The notes: generated by a model from the letters alone, not told the origin. 64,000 bases of DNA from Pediococcus ethanolidurans (GCF_001437405.1 NZ_JQBY01000009.1:1-64000); one strand, 5' to 3'. Positions 27,067 to 37,955 are shown, counted from the stretch's first letter. Numbers and translations: made by a program.

Positions 27067-28830
27067 TTAGATAGCGTTTGAAGCACCATGGTAAATAACA
27101 CCACGACGTGAGTCAACTGTAATTAATTCATCATCTGAAAGAATTGAAGTTGCGTTCTGAACACCAACAATAACTGGAATTCCCATTGAAATTCCAACAA
27201 CTGCAGCGTGTGATGTCAAACCACCGTTTTCAACGACTAAAGCGCTAGATTTTTCGATAGCTGGTAAGTAGTCTTTGTCAGTAGTCTTTGTAACAAGAAT
27301 ACCGCCTTCAACAGCTTTGTCGTTTGCTTCTTTTGCAGAAGAAGCGATAACAGCCTTACCAATAACTGTTTCATCACCAACACCTTGACCAGATGCTAAT
27401 TTAGAACCAATTAATTGAAGCTTCATCATATTAGTAGTTCCACGTTCGCCAACTGGAACACCAGCAGTGATAAGAATCAAATCGCCTTCTTTAGCAAAGC
27501 CTAAATCAACAGCCTTGTTAGCAGCTAAATCAAACATATCATCTGTTGTTGATGGTTTTTCAGTAACGATTGGGTGAACACCCCATTCAACGGTTAAACC
27601 GCGACGTGTGCGTTCGTCAAATGTGATGGCTAAAATATCAGCATTTGGACGGTACTTAGAAATCATCTTTGCAGTGTAACCAGATTCTGTTGCAGCAACA
27701 ATTGTTTTAACACCTAAGTTCTTTGCAGCACGTGCAACAGCGGCACCAATTGTTTCAGTAACATCACTCTGATCAAACTTGTTGATTTGCAAGTTTCCGT
27801 CTTCAGCCATAGCATTTTCAGCTTTTTCATCGATCTTGGCCATTGTAGCAACAGCTTCAACAGGGTATGCACCATTAGCACTTTCACCTGAAAGCATTGT
27901 TGCATCAGTACCATCCCAAACGGCATTAGCAACATCAGATGCTTCAGCACGTGTAGGACGTGGGTTTTCAATCATTGAATCTAACATTTGAGTAGCTGTA
28001 ATAACGGGCATACCAAGTGCATTACATTTCTTGATTAATGATTTTTGAACCAATGGAACATTTTCTGCTGGAATTTCAACACCCATGTCTCCACGAGCAA
28101 CCATAATTCCATCAGCAACCTTTAAGATTTCATCAGCATTATCAATACCTTCTTGTGATTCGATCTTAGGGAAGATTTGAACATCAGTCATATTCTTTTC
28201 TTCCAAAAGTTGACGAATATCCAAAACATCTTGAGGTTTACGAACAAAACTTGCAGCGATAAAGTTAATGTTCATGTTGTCACAACCAAAACGAATATCG
28301 CTTGAGTCTTTTTCAGTAATTCCAGGAAGATTAATTGAAACGCCAGGTGCGTTTGTTCCTTTACGAGAGCCAAGAACACCATTGTTCATAGCATGAACAA
28401 CTAATTCTTTGTTCTCTTCATCTTTTTCGTCGATCTTAAAGTCAAGTAAACCATCATCAAACAACACATGGCCACCAACATGTACATCATCATATAAACC
28501 GGCGTAAGTAACAGCAATCTTATCTTTAGTTGTCTCTAATGAGTCATCCATTGAAATACGTGCTTTATCACCAGTATGATATTCTTGATTACCGTCTTTT
28601 TGAACTGTGGTACGAATTTCGGCACCTTTAGTATCTAACAAGATACCAACAGTTTTTCCAGTAATCTTTTCTGCTTCCATAACTTTGTTATAGCGGTCTA
28701 AATGTTCTGCATGATCACCATGTGAAAAGTTGAAACGGAAAATATTTGCACCAGCTTCAATTAATTTAACAATTGTATCTACTGATGTACTTGCAGGACC
28801 AAGTGTTGAAACAATCTTGGTTTTCTTCAT
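27067..28830 (-). CDS. pyk: pyruvate kinase with extra C-terminal phosphohistidine-like domain
   Basis: 587 aa. It converts PEP and ADP to pyruvate and ATP. The N-terminal barrel has KIVSTLGPAS, RFNFSHG, the substrate loop IFPKIESQEG and MVARGDMGVEIP; the effector domain follows at about 350-470. Beyond the normal end of about 475 residues lies the extra domain of Bacillus-type pyruvate kinases, with GGLTSHAAVVG, which resembles the swivelling domain of PpsA. It follows pfkA with no strong terminator between, forming the glycolytic pfkA-pyk operon. Confidence 0.97.
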   Translation of the reverse strand: MKKTKIVSTLGPASTSVDTIVKLIEAGANIFRFNFSHGDHAEHLDRYNKVMEAEKITGKTVGILLDTKGAEIRTTVQKDGNQEYHTGDKARISMDDSLETTKDKIAVTYAGLYDDVHVGGHVLFDDGLLDFKIDEKDEENKELVVHAMNNGVLGSRKGTNAPGVSINLPGITEKDSSDIRFGCDNMNINFIAASFVRKPQDVLDIRQLLEEKNMTDVQIFPKIESQEGIDNADEILKVADGIMVARGDMGVEIPAENVPLVQKSLIKKCNALGMPVITATQMLDSMIENPRPTRAEASDVANAVWDGTDATMLSGESANGAYPVEAVATMAKIDEKAENAMAEDGNLQINKFDQSDVTETIGAAVARAAKNLGVKTIVAATESGYTAKMISKYRPNADILAITFDERTRRGLTVEWGVHPIVTEKPSTTDDMFDLAANKAVDLGFAKEGDLILITAGVPVGERGTTNMMKLQLIGSKLASGQGVGDETVIGKAVIASSAKEANDKAVEGGILVTKTTDKDYLPAIEKSSALVVENGGLTSHAAVVGISMGIPVIVGVQNATSILSDDELITVDSRRGVIYHGASNAI

Positions 28831-28901
28831 AACTATATCTCTCCCTTGATTAGTTTATAAAAAGACTTTAACGTCGTTTTTACCAGAATTTAAAAATTTC
28901 T

Positions 28902-29873
28902 TTACTTAAATGATAGATCTTGATTCAACTCATATAACGAAGAATCGGGTTGATGCTTTGCGTTGAATAAATCAGTAATGTCATGAGCCTGAACCTTATT
29001 GTCTAAGATTCCAACTGCCAGACCACCTTTACCCTCTAACAATAATTCAACGGCATAAGCACCCATCTTGCTAGCTAAAACACGATCACGAGCAGTTGGA
29101 CGACCACCACGTTGAACATGTCCTAAAACAACGGCACGTGCATCAAAATCACCATACTGCTTGAGCTTTTCTAAGAACTCAGGTGCAGCATCAGAATTTG
29201 CATCGCCTTCTGCAATGACAATAATGCCATAATCCTTACCATCAACTCGATTACGCTTGAGTTTCTCGGCAATTTCTTTAACATCATAATCATGACCCGG
29301 AGCTACAATTGCATCTGCGCCAGTTGCAACACCTGCCCAAAGTGCAATATCAGCAGCTTCTCGACCCATTACTTGCACTGCAAAAACTCGTTGGTGACTT
29401 TTTGCAGTATCGCGAATTTTGTCAATTGCTTCAACAGCTGTATTTAAAGCTGTGTCAAAACCAATTGTAAAATCAGTATATGGAATATCATTATCAATTG
29501 TTCCCGGAAGACCAATTGTGTTATATCCATGTTCTGTGAGTCGTAAGGCACCGTGATAAGAGCCGTCTCCACCGATAACAACTAAAGCATCAATTCCAAA
29601 TTTCTTTAGTTGTTCAATACCTTTCAACTGTCCTTCTACTTGGGCAAACTCAGGATAACGAGCAGAATATAATAATGTTCCACCTTCATCAATTGAGTCG
29701 TCCAAATCAGCAGCAGCAAACTTATGAATATCTCCGGCAACTAAACCAGCGAAACCGTAGTTGATTCCGTAAGCTTCAAGTCCTGCGCTAAGTGCCTTTC
29801 GTGCAACCGCACGAATTGCAGCATTCATAGCTGGTGCATCGCCACCACTAGTTAAAATACCAATGCGTTTCAT
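28902..29873 (-). CDS. pfkA: ATP-dependent 6-phosphofructokinase
   Basis: 323 aa. It commits fructose 6-phosphate to glycolysis. Motifs are [15 protein letters not shown], the GGDGSYHGA nucleotide site, [20 protein letters not shown] with the catalytic Asp, EVMGR-type [12 protein letters not shown], and [13 protein letters not shown] at the effector site. The Gly-Gly-Asp-Gly pattern marks the ATP rather than the PPi enzyme. It starts after GAGGTGAAGAA with its own promoter and leads into pyk. Its presence argues against an obligate heterofermenter. Confidence 0.97.
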   Translation of the reverse strand: MKRIGILTSGGDAPAMNAAIRAVARKALSAGLEAYGINYGFAGLVAGDIHKFAAADLDDSIDEGGTLLYSARYPEFAQVEGQLKGIEQLKKFGIDALVVIGGDGSYHGALRLTEHGYNTIGLPGTIDNDIPYTDFTIGFDTALNTAVEAIDKIRDTAKSHQRVFAVQVMGREAADIALWAGVATGADAIVAPGHDYDVKEIAEKLKRNRVDGKDYGIIVIAEGDANSDAAPEFLEKLKQYGDFDARAVVLGHVQRGGRPTARDRVLASKMGAYAVELLLEGKGGLAVGILDNKVQAHDITDLFNAKHQPDSSLYELNQDLSFK

Positions 29874-29916
29874 TTCTTCACCTCAAGTAAAAAATTATTG
29901 AGTTTCACAAACTTCA

Positions 29917-29945
29917 AGTATAATTTTACCACTTTTGAAATTGAA
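29917..29945 (-). promoter_or_regulatory. pfkA-pyk promoter
   Basis: TTCAAT (-35, 29945-29940) and TATACT (-10, 29922-29917) with a 17-base spacer on the minus strand. I see no cre-like match in this short region. Confidence 0.65.
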
Positions 29946-29983
29946 TGTCTGTATTCTTGATAAAAAAGATCACTAACAAATCC

Positions 29984-32900
29984 CTAGATACCGGTATTTT
30001 TCATGGATTGTAGCACTACGTTTCCTTTACCCAACAGGTTTGTAAGCGCTGAATTAGTTTTATCAGAATTAGTTGTCCAAAACTGCTTTTCCAGTAAAAC
30101 TTTTTTATCCGTTTGTGGATAAAATAACAAAACAGGAATAGTTCCTGGATTGGTTCGCAAAACTTGTTGAAGTTGTGTTTGTATAGCCGGTGTTTCCTCT
30201 AAAATGCGGAGCACCCAACGTTGATTGGAAACAGCAGAGGGTACCTTAATTTGTTCGGCAAGCTGAATGCGATTTGCAATAACTTGTAGGCCGTTACGTT
30301 CGTCAACTTTACCTTGAATTAAAATAACTTTCCCTTTTTCTAAAATCCTTGCAGAAGTTTGGTACTGGTTCGGAAACACTGTTATGTCAATTTCACCGGT
30401 GAGATCACTTCCCGTTACAAAAGCCATTTGTTCACCCTTTTTGGTTCGAATTATTCTGATCTTATTAATGTAAAGTAAACAAGTGACGGATTGATTAACA
30501 CTTAAGTTAAGGACATCTGTAATATTAAATTGCTTACGCAGAAACGAAAATTGTTCAACTGGATGACCAGAAAGATAAGCTCCTAAAAATTCATTTTCTT
30601 TTTGTAGTTTTATATCTAGTAGCAGGTCTGAAGTTTTTGAAATTTTTGGTGTTAATTTTTCAAAAAGGCTCATGCTGCTACCACTTAAGGCAACCCCATT
30701 TAATAAATCAGGCAAAACATTTAAAAGTTCAGCCCGATTATAACCAAATGAATCAAATGATCCCGCATATATTAAAGCTTCCATCAAATCTTGTTTGAGC
30801 CATTTAACCGGAATTCGCTGAAGAAAAGCTTGCAAATCGATAAATTTACCATTTTTTTTTCGTTCGGTTAGTATATCAGAAACGAAATCTCGTCGTACGC
30901 CCTTAATGCAAGACAATCCAAAAATGATTTGATCGTTCTTTAAGATGAAGGTCGATTGACTTTCATTAATATCAGGAGCTGAAACTTTAACTTCATGTTG
31001 TTTTGCTTCAGATAAATAAAGCTTAATTTTACTAGGATTATTAATAACCGAGTTCATTAAAGCTGCAAAAAATGCGCCTGGATAATGTGCCTTTAAATAG
31101 GCTAATTCAAAGGCCATTTTGGAATAGGCAACGGCATGTGATTTATTAAAACCATAGTTTGCGAAACGTTCGATATAATCATAAACTTGCTTGGCTGTTT
31201 GCTGTGTGTATCCCCGCTTTAAGGCTCCAGCAATGAATTTGGTCTGCATTTCATCAATTACAGCACGTTTTTTCTTACTCATTGCTCGTCTCAATAAATC
31301 GGCCTCTCCAAGTGAAAAGCCGCCCATAACCGAAGCAACACGCATAACTTGTTCCTGATAGACTAGAATACCGAAAGTGCTTTTTAAAATTGGCTCGAGA
31401 CTTGAATCCGGATACTGGACAGGTTCTTTACCCTTTTTACGTTTAATGAAAGTTTCAATATTCTCCATAGGACCAGGTCGGTACAGTGCATCAACAGCGG
31501 CGACTAGTTCGAATGTTTCGGGATGTAATTGACGCAAAACATTGCGAATACCAGCTGATTCAAACTGGAAAACTCCCGTAGTATCAGCGTTTTGAAAAAG
31601 TTTTAAGGTCTGTTGATCATCTAATTCAACATCTGAAATCTTAAACTGTGGATTTTTTGTTTTGGTAATAATTCGAACTGCATTAGCCATAATGCTTAAG
31701 TTACGGAGGCCAAGAAAGTCCATTTTTAAAAGGCCAAGTGCTTCAACGGTATCTTTTGGATACTGGGTAAGTAAAAGCTCATCACTGCCCTTTTGTAGTG
31801 GAACGACATCACTCAAATTTTGAGCGCTTAAAACAACTCCTGCGGCGTGCGTTGAATAATGACGTGGCAGTCCCTCAATTTGTTGTGCAATTGTATAAAG
31901 TAGTTTATTTTTTGAACTGTCAGCTAACCAATTTTTTAATTTTTGTGATTGTTCAACTGCTTCGCGTAAAGTGATTTTTAAAACATTGGGTACCAGTTTA
32001 CTCAGTTGATTGATTTCATAAGGTGCCATTCCAAAAACACGACCAACATCACGAAGCGCCTGTTTAGCTGCCAATGTTCCAAATGTAATGATTTGGGAAA
32101 CATGTGAATGCCCGTATTTATCATGAACATATTGTAAAACTTCATCGCGTTTATTGTCAGGAATATCCAGATCAATATCAGGCATCTGAGCACGTTCTGG
32201 ATTTAAAAATCGTTCAAACAAAAGATCGTATTCTAAGGGATCCACATCCGTAATTTGTAAACAATAAGCAACCAGTGATCCGGCGGCAGAACCCCGTCCT
32301 GGGCCAGTAGTAATGTCATGATGGTGAGCAAAATTCATCACATCCCACACAATTAAAAAGTAATCATCAAACCCCATTTGATCAATGACCGTTAATTCGT
32401 GGGTTAATCGTTTTTGATAAGCTGTGATATCAGCTTTTTTATTGCTAAGTCTAGTTGCCAATCCATTTTTGGTTAATTTTTGAAGATAGGTTTTGGAATC
32501 AAATCCGTCGGGAACAGTAAACTCCGGTAATTCTGGTTTTTTGAAATTTAAGGTTACGTTACAGTTTGCAGCAATCGTTTCAGTTAGATCCATCGCTTCT
32601 GTTAAGTCATTTTTCCGATAAATTTCTTCATAGTCGGCTGCCGGCCGTAACCAATTATTACCTTGATAATCTTCAAATTGTTCCGGGTTGCGAATGGTTT
32701 CACCCTTGTCAATGTCCCGTAATACCTGTGTTGCAAAGTGATCCGTTGCATTTAAATAGTTTACTTCTGGCAATGCAATAACTGCCGTTTTAGTTGTTTT
32801 AGCCAATTGTTGCAAAGTATTTTGTAAAACAGAAGACTGCTGTGTATTGACACCGATCAAAACACTTTTTGCATCGGCCACGGTCTGAATTTGATTCAGT

Positions 32901-33343
32901 AGTTTTTGCGCAGATTGTGAATCACCACGTTCAACTAACATGACTAGTTCAGAATTACTGGCTGGAAAAATGATGTAAAGATGAGTCATAAACTCAGTAA
33001 TTTGTGAATAGAAAATATCTGTTTCTTCAGTTTGAGTGTTTTTGGTAGTACTAATTTTCATAAGATGTTGATAACCTATTTGATCTTTTGCTAAAAAGAT
33101 GACAGGAAATCGGTTGGTAGAATCAAGAGCTCCAAATAAATCTAGTTTTAATCCGAGAATTGGTTTGAGCCCTTCTTTTCGACAGGCATTATAAAAGTCT
33201 ACCAACCCATACATAATATTATTGTCAGTTAAAGCCAGTGAAGAGAAGCCTCTTTGTTTGGCCACTTTTGCTAGTTCACTAATTCTCGTCGTGCTTTGTA
33301 ACAAGCTATAGCTACTTGTGACCTGTAACGGAACAAAAGCCAT
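29984..33343 (-). CDS. dnaE: DNA polymerase III subunit alpha DnaE
   Basis: 1119 aa, the size of Firmicutes DnaE1, the second replicative polymerase that extends RNA primers before PolC takes over. The N-terminal PHP domain (about 4-200) starts FVPLQVTSSYSLLQS. The catalytic palm contains GPGRGSAAGSLVAYCL and PDIDLDIPDNKRDEV, with RHYSTHAAGVVLS and YRPGPMENIETFIKRK downstream; the OB fold (about 955-1040) follows helix-hairpin-helix DNA binding. No proofreading exonuclease insertion is seen, as expected. It is divergent from the YjzD-like gene. Confidence 0.96.
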   Translation of the reverse strand: MAFVPLQVTSSYSLLQSTTRISELAKVAKQRGFSSLALTDNNIMYGLVDFYNACRKEGLKPILGLKLDLFGALDSTNRFPVIFLAKDQIGYQHLMKISTTKNTQTEETDIFYSQITEFMTHLYIIFPASNSELVMLVERGDSQSAQKLLNQIQTVADAKSVLIGVNTQQSSVLQNTLQQLAKTTKTAVIALPEVNYLNATDHFATQVLRDIDKGETIRNPEQFEDYQGNNWLRPAADYEEIYRKNDLTEAMDLTETIAANCNVTLNFKKPELPEFTVPDGFDSKTYLQKLTKNGLATRLSNKKADITAYQKRLTHELTVIDQMGFDDYFLIVWDVMNFAHHHDITTGPGRGSAAGSLVAYCLQITDVDPLEYDLLFERFLNPERAQMPDIDLDIPDNKRDEVLQYVHDKYGHSHVSQIITFGTLAAKQALRDVGRVFGMAPYEINQLSKLVPNVLKITLREAVEQSQKLKNWLADSSKNKLLYTIAQQIEGLPRHYSTHAAGVVLSAQNLSDVVPLQKGSDELLLTQYPKDTVEALGLLKMDFLGLRNLSIMANAVRIITKTKNPQFKISDVELDDQQTLKLFQNADTTGVFQFESAGIRNVLRQLHPETFELVAAVDALYRPGPMENIETFIKRKKGKEPVQYPDSSLEPILKSTFGILVYQEQVMRVASVMGGFSLGEADLLRRAMSKKKRAVIDEMQTKFIAGALKRGYTQQTAKQVYDYIERFANYGFNKSHAVAYSKMAFELAYLKAHYPGAFFAALMNSVINNPSKIKLYLSEAKQHEVKVSAPDINESQSTFILKNDQIIFGLSCIKGVRRDFVSDILTERKKNGKFIDLQAFLQRIPVKWLKQDLMEALIYAGSFDSFGYNRAELLNVLPDLLNGVALSGSSMSLFEKLTPKISKTSDLLLDIKLQKENEFLGAYLSGHPVEQFSFLRKQFNITDVLNLSVNQSVTCLLYINKIRIIRTKKGEQMAFVTGSDLTGEIDITVFPNQYQTSARILEKGKVILIQGKVDERNGLQVIANRIQLAEQIKVPSAVSNQRWVLRILEETPAIQTQLQQVLRTNPGTIPVLLFYPQTDKKVLLEKQFWTTNSDKTNSALTNLLGKGNVVLQSMKNTGI

Positions 33344-33432
33344 AATTTTACCTCCCTTATCTCAACTTGTTTTCAACTACTCCCATTATACAAAAATATC
33401 ACCGTTAAGGAACTAATGACATTTCAAGTGAG

Positions 33433-33460
33433 TTGATTTTTGGTGAAATTGTGCTAAACT
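33433..33460 (+). promoter_or_regulatory. promoter of the YjzD-like gene
   Basis: TTGATT (-35, 33433-33438) and TAAACT (-10, 33455-33460) with a 16-base spacer. On the opposite strand a TATAAT for dnaE is also present in this divergent gap, with a poor -35. Confidence 0.55.
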
Positions 33461-33487
33461 ATTTCTGATTGCGAGGTGTCCTGTAAA

Positions 33488-33670
33488 ATGAAACAAGTTG
33501 TTATTATATTCTGGTCATTCATTTTTGGTGAAGTTATTGGAGCCGTCGGGGGTGCCCTAGAAGTTATGACCTACAAACCCTTAACCATTGGGATTGTTGC
33601 TGCAGTTGCAGCCTTGATTGCTTCAAATGGTATTAGCTTACTGTCTAGCAGTGATTCGGTTAAAAAATAG
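33488..33670 (+). CDS. YjzD-like (DUF2929) small membrane protein
   Basis: 60 aa starting KQVVIIFWSFIFGEVIG, with two hydrophobic segments (about 4-24 and 32-52) separated by a short polar turn. It fits the YjzD/DUF2929 family of Bacilli, of unknown function. The ATG at 33488 with GAGGTG nine bases upstream is used. Its own promoter and a following terminator make it a single-gene unit on plus among minus-strand genes. Confidence 0.8.
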   Translation: MKQVVIIFWSFIFGEVIGAVGGALEVMTYKPLTIGIVAAVAALIASNGISLLSSSDSVKK

Positions 33671-33674
33671 TTTT

Positions 33675-33714
33675 AAAAAAAGCAAAGATGATTTTTCATC
33701 TTTGTTTTTTTCTT
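33675..33714. terminator. bidirectional intrinsic terminator
   Basis: GCAAAGATGA and TCATCTTTG pair around TTT, with an A-tract before and T-tract after. It separates the plus-strand YjzD-like gene from the converging clpB. Confidence 0.9.
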
Positions 33715-33716
33715 TT

Positions 33717-36317
33717 TTATTTCAATGAATTATTTTCGAAAACCAAATGATTTGAAACAAGTTCAATGCTAACACTTGTATGAGGTTTAATACGCTGAGA
33801 GATGATTTCTTTAGCTAACGGTGTTTCTATCTCTGTTGAAATATACCGACGAAGAGGTCGTGCACCATAAGCAGAATCATATCCTTGTTTGGCAATCCAT
33901 TCTTTAGCGGATGATGAAATTTGAAGTTGAATGTCTTGATCGGCTAATCTAGTCGACAATTGATCAACTAACTTGCCAACAATTTTTTCAATATCCTTTA
34001 AATTCAGTGGTGCAAACATAATTATGTCATCAATTCGATTCAAAAACTCTGGTTTGAATTTAGTTTGGGTAAGTTGCCGCACAGCTTGTTTAGCTGAATC
34101 TGAAATTTCACCCTTTTCATCAACTCCGTGGAGAAGAATATCAGAACCAAGATTTGAAGTCATGATTAAAATGGTATTTTTAAAATCTACAGTCCGCCCT
34201 TGTCCATCAGTCAAACGACCATCGTCTAAAACCTGTAATAAGATATTAAATACGTCCGGATGTGCCTTTTCAATTTCATCAAAAAGAACAATTGTATAGG
34301 GATTTCGACGGACAGCCTCAGTTAATTGGCCACCTTCTTCATAACCAATATAGCCTGGTGCAGCACCAACTAAACGTGAAACGGATTCCTTTTCCATATA
34401 TTCAGACATATCAATTCGAACCATATGCTGTTCTGAATCGAAAAGGTTCTCTGCAAGTGCCTTAGCTAATTCTGTTTTTCCGACACCTGTTGGTCCTAAA
34501 AACATGAATGAGCCTAAGGGACGATTAGGATCCTGCAAGCCAGCTCTAGACCGCAAAACTGCGTCTGCAACGGCATCAACAGCTTCATTTTGACCAATTA
34601 CACGTTCATGCAGGCTATCGGCCAAATGCAATAGTTTTTCACGTTCACCTTTAACCAATTTATTTACAGGAATTCCAGTCATTTTGCTAACTACATTAGC
34701 AATTTCGTTTTCAGTCACAGACTGTTCAACCAGCCAGTGATCAGAATCTTTTTGCTCTTGGGTCTGCAAAGCTGTTAGTTCGCCCTGCAATTTTGGAATA
34801 ACACCATGTTGAAGTTTTGCTGCTTGTTCTAAATCATAATTATTTTCAGCTTCTTCTAATTTATGTTTTGCATCATCAAGCTCTGTTCGCTTTTTGTTAA
34901 CAGTTTGAATAGCCTTTTTTTCTGATTCCCACTGTTTTTGAAGACTATTTTTCTTTTCTCTCGTATTAGCTAATTCGGATTTTAATTCAGTTAATCGTTT
35001 TTTTGAAGCCGCATCGGTTTCATTCTTAAGAGCCGTTTCTTCGACTTCCATCCTCATCAGTTGTCGATTGGTTTGATCAAGCTCAGTAGGACTTGAGTTC
35101 ATTTCAACACGAATTGTTGCCGACGCCTCATCAATAAGATCAATGGCTTTATCAGGTAAATAACGGTCTGTAATATAGCGATTGGATAAATTGGCTGCTG
35201 CCACGATCGCATTATCATGTATTTTTACACCATGATGAATTTCAAAGCTTTCTTTTAACCCTCGCAAAATACTGATGGTGTCTTCAATGGATGGTTCATT
35301 GACTAAAACACGTTGGAAACGCCGTTCTAGAGCCTTGTCCTTTTCCATATATTCACGATATTCATCTAACGTAGTTGCACCGATCAGATGTAGTTCTCCT
35401 CTTGCTAGCATTGGTTTTAACAGATTTCCTGCATCCATGCTACCTTCCGTTTTACCAGCACCAACGATATTATGAATTTCGTCAATAAACAAAATAATCT
35501 TGCCGTCAGATTTCTTCACTGCCTTTAAAACGGCTTTTAAACGCTCTTCAAATTCACCCCGATACTTTGCTCCAGCAATAAGTGATCCCATATCTAGTGA
35601 AAAAATAGTTTTATCCTTTAAATTATCTGGAACATCTTTACGTGCAATACGCTGTGCCAGTCCCTCAACAATAGCTGTTTTTCCGACACCAGGTTCACCT
35701 ATTAAAACGGGATTATTTTTAGTTTTTCGAGACAAAATACGAATAACGTCCATGATTTCCTCATCACGACCAATAATTGGATCCTGATGCCCAGCATGAA
35801 CTAATTTCACCATATCAACGCCATATTTTTCCAATGCTTTATATTGTGTTTCTTGATCTTTAGAAGTCACGTGCTCTCCTCCCCTCATTTTTTTAATTTG
35901 TTTGGATAATTCTGCTGATGTGACGCCATTTTTCTTGATAAATGTGGTAAGCGGATCATCTATTTGAAGTAACGCTTGTACCACGATTTCTGAGGCAATA
36001 TATTCGTCACCAAGCTGTTTACTTAATTGTTCAGCTTTCTGAAAAAGTTTGAACAAATTATTGCTTAAGGTTTGTCCGTACTGAATGTTATCTCCCTCAA
36101 CTACTGAAACCTCATCAAGTTCACGGTCAATTTCTGCTTGTAAATCCTGATTAGCTAATCCTTGTTCTCCGAGTAGTGTCCCCGCCATTTGGTCCGGTTG
36201 TGCAAGAAACTTAAATAATTCGGGAATACCAATTACTTGATGTTTACGATTAATTGCAACCTTTTGAGCTTCAGCAAGAGCTTCTTGAACTGCATTTGTA
36301 AGATTATCTGGATTCAA
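33717..36317 (-). CDS. clpB: ATP-dependent disaggregase ClpB
   Basis: 866 aa. It threads and rescues aggregated proteins with the DnaK system. The N domain (about 1-145), AAA1 with [15 protein letters not shown], the coiled-coil M domain (about 400-520) and AAA2 with [16 protein letters not shown] are all present, as are both arginine-finger regions. No IGF/IGL ClpP-binding loop is evident. The start is TTG, eight bases after AGGAGG; the usual ATG is missing. It lies 33 bases after nif3, and I find neither a CtsR heptad repeat nor a CIRCE element in that gap. Confidence 0.96.
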   Translation of the reverse strand: MNPDNLTNAVQEALAEAQKVAINRKHQVIGIPELFKFLAQPDQMAGTLLGEQGLANQDLQAEIDRELDEVSVVEGDNIQYGQTLSNNLFKLFQKAEQLSKQLGDEYIASEIVVQALLQIDDPLTTFIKKNGVTSAELSKQIKKMRGGEHVTSKDQETQYKALEKYGVDMVKLVHAGHQDPIIGRDEEIMDVIRILSRKTKNNPVLIGEPGVGKTAIVEGLAQRIARKDVPDNLKDKTIFSLDMGSLIAGAKYRGEFEERLKAVLKAVKKSDGKIILFIDEIHNIVGAGKTEGSMDAGNLLKPMLARGELHLIGATTLDEYREYMEKDKALERRFQRVLVNEPSIEDTISILRGLKESFEIHHGVKIHDNAIVAAANLSNRYITDRYLPDKAIDLIDEASATIRVEMNSSPTELDQTNRQLMRMEVEETALKNETDAASKKRLTELKSELANTREKKNSLQKQWESEKKAIQTVNKKRTELDDAKHKLEEAENNYDLEQAAKLQHGVIPKLQGELTALQTQEQKDSDHWLVEQSVTENEIANVVSKMTGIPVNKLVKGEREKLLHLADSLHERVIGQNEAVDAVADAVLRSRAGLQDPNRPLGSFMFLGPTGVGKTELAKALAENLFDSEQHMVRIDMSEYMEKESVSRLVGAAPGYIGYEEGGQLTEAVRRNPYTIVLFDEIEKAHPDVFNILLQVLDDGRLTDGQGRTVDFKNTILIMTSNLGSDILLHGVDEKGEISDSAKQAVRQLTQTKFKPEFLNRIDDIIMFAPLNLKDIEKIVGKLVDQLSTRLADQDIQLQISSSAKEWIAKQGYDSAYGARPLRRYISTEIETPLAKEIISQRIKPHTSVSIELVSNHLVFENNSLK

Positions 36318-36350
36318 ACAAAATTCCTCCTTTTTACTAACAGCTTTAGG

Positions 36351-37157
36351 TTATATAAAAGTAAATGGATTTGTGTTTACTTTCGATTCCACAATTTCAA
36401 TATGATTAGTTTGCACGATATCCCACGTACGAAATAAGGCTGTCAATTTTGGAATACAAATTTTTTCAATATTATGTCCTGGGTCAACAACGTTTAAACC
36501 ATTGGCTAACATATCATGACCTGTGTGATAGTATACATCACCAGTTACAAAAATTTCCGCACCTTTGCTCAGAGCCTGCGGATAAAATTTACCACCATCA
36601 CCACCAAGAACAGCAACCCGTGAAATTAATTTTTCGGGATTCGAAGAAACAAGTCGCAAACCTTGTAATTTAAAAATAGATTTAATTTCTTTTGCAAAGT
36701 TTAAAACAGAGATTTTTGTGGCTAAGTTTCCAATTCGACCCATACCGTACTGGTGGCCATTTTCATCAATGTAACCATTTAATAGACGTTGGGTATCAAG
36801 GAGCCCAATTTTATCAGCTAGCCAATCATTCATACCATTATCAGCAGCATCAAGGTTTGAATGAGCCGCATAGACCGTAATATTATGTTTAATAATTTGT
36901 GCATACATTTGATTTTGTGGATTTGCTAGATCTAGATTATGTGCCGAATGAAACATTACAGGATGATGCGCAATGATTAGTTCACAGTGATTGGCAATAG
37001 CTTCGGCAACCACCTCTGGTCGGACATCCAAAGTCACAAGTATTTTAGTAAACTCAGCGTCTAAATTACCAATTTGAAGACCAACCGGATCTCCTGGTTC
37101 AGCTAATTTTTTAGGCGCAAATTTTTCTAATTTGTTAACAAAGTTTCTAATCTTCAA
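36351..37157 (-). CDS. Nif3-like dinuclear metal center protein, YqfO family
   Basis: 268 aa. A conserved metal-binding protein with HHPVMFHS and AAHSNLDAADNGMN near the front and TGDVYYHTGHDM plus DPGHNIEKICIP near the end supplying the ligands. It lacks the PII-like insertion that extends Bacillus YqfO to about 370 aa. The start is TTG at 37157, nine bases after GAGG, overlapping trmK by 11 bases. The biochemical role is unsettled; pairing with trmK downstream of rpoD is conserved. Confidence 0.9.
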   Translation of the reverse strand: MKIRNFVNKLEKFAPKKLAEPGDPVGLQIGNLDAEFTKILVTLDVRPEVVAEAIANHCELIIAHHPVMFHSAHNLDLANPQNQMYAQIIKHNITVYAAHSNLDAADNGMNDWLADKIGLLDTQRLLNGYIDENGHQYGMGRIGNLATKISVLNFAKEIKSIFKLQGLRLVSSNPEKLISRVAVLGGDGGKFYPQALSKGAEIFVTGDVYYHTGHDMLANGLNVVDPGHNIEKICIPKLTALFRTWDIVQTNHIEIVESKVNTNPFTFI

Positions 37158-37854
37158 TGTGTAATACCTCTTTAATCAAACTAGTTTTCAAGTTCAGTTT
37201 ATTTATACGTTCTTGAGGAATCTGCTTAGCCTGTTCCATTTGATGAATGGCGATCCGTTCGCGGGCTAACTCAGCCTCCCATTTTTCCTTAAAAATGGGG
37301 TTGGGTAATTTGTTTAAAAGTTCTGGTCCAAAGAGAAGTTGTTTCTTTGAATAAGAAAAAGTTTTATTCGTTTTTTTAGCTACAATAATTTCATAAATAT
37401 GATGATCTTCTTTTAAGATTTGTTCCTCGGTAATGATATAGTGATTAGTCATTAACCAGTTACGTACACGATTTTCACCAACGTTCGGTTGTAAAATCAA
37501 TGTTGTCACATTATCAAGTTTTTGTTTACCTGTTTCCAGAATTTGGGCAATTAATGTACCACCCATCCCAGCAATCACAACGGTATCAATATGGTCGTCT
37601 GGTCTGATAACGGCCAGTCCGTCGCCAAGGCGCGAATCAATTAAATTTCGAAGTCCTTGTTCGCTGATTTCAGTAGTGGCATTTTCATGGGGACCTTTGA
37701 CAACTTCTCCCGCAATTGCAAATTCAATTAAATCTTTTTTTGCTAAATGTACCGGTAAGTACGCGTGATCAGAACCAATATCAGCAATTCGTGCTCCCGG
37801 ATCAACAAAGTTTGCAACTGTTTGAAGTCGTGTAGACAATTTATCTGCATTCAT
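37147..37854 (-). CDS. trmK: tRNA (adenine-22-N1)-methyltransferase TrmK
   Basis: 235 aa. A Rossmann methyltransferase with RIADIGSDHAYLPVHLA for SAM binding, VVIAGMGGTLIAQIL and LILQPNVGENRVRNWL, followed by a C-terminal helical extension that helps bind tRNA. It matches YqfN/TrmK, which makes m1A22 in tRNA. The ribosome binding site is only AAAAGAG before ATG. It begins the run trmK-nif3-clpB after the rpoD terminator. Confidence 0.93.
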   Translation of the reverse strand: MNADKLSTRLQTVANFVDPGARIADIGSDHAYLPVHLAKKDLIEFAIAGEVVKGPHENATTEISEQGLRNLIDSRLGDGLAVIRPDDHIDTVVIAGMGGTLIAQILETGKQKLDNVTTLILQPNVGENRVRNWLMTNHYIITEEQILKEDHHIYEIIVAKKTNKTFSYSKKQLLFGPELLNKLPNPIFKEKWEAELARERIAIHQMEQAKQIPQERINKLNLKTSLIKEVLHIED

Positions 37855-37907
37855 AAAAAAACTCTTTTCTCTTTTTAAATTTATTATATCACGAGTAGAT
37901 ATTGCGC

Positions 37908-37955
37908 TAAAAAAATAGAATCTAAAGTAAAATGCGTAACTTTACTTTAGATTCT
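37908..37955 (-). terminator. intrinsic terminator of rpoD
   Basis: GAATCTAAAGTAAA pairs with TTTACTTTAGATTC around a short loop, followed by TATTTTTTT on the minus strand, right after the rpoD stop codon. Confidence 0.93.
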
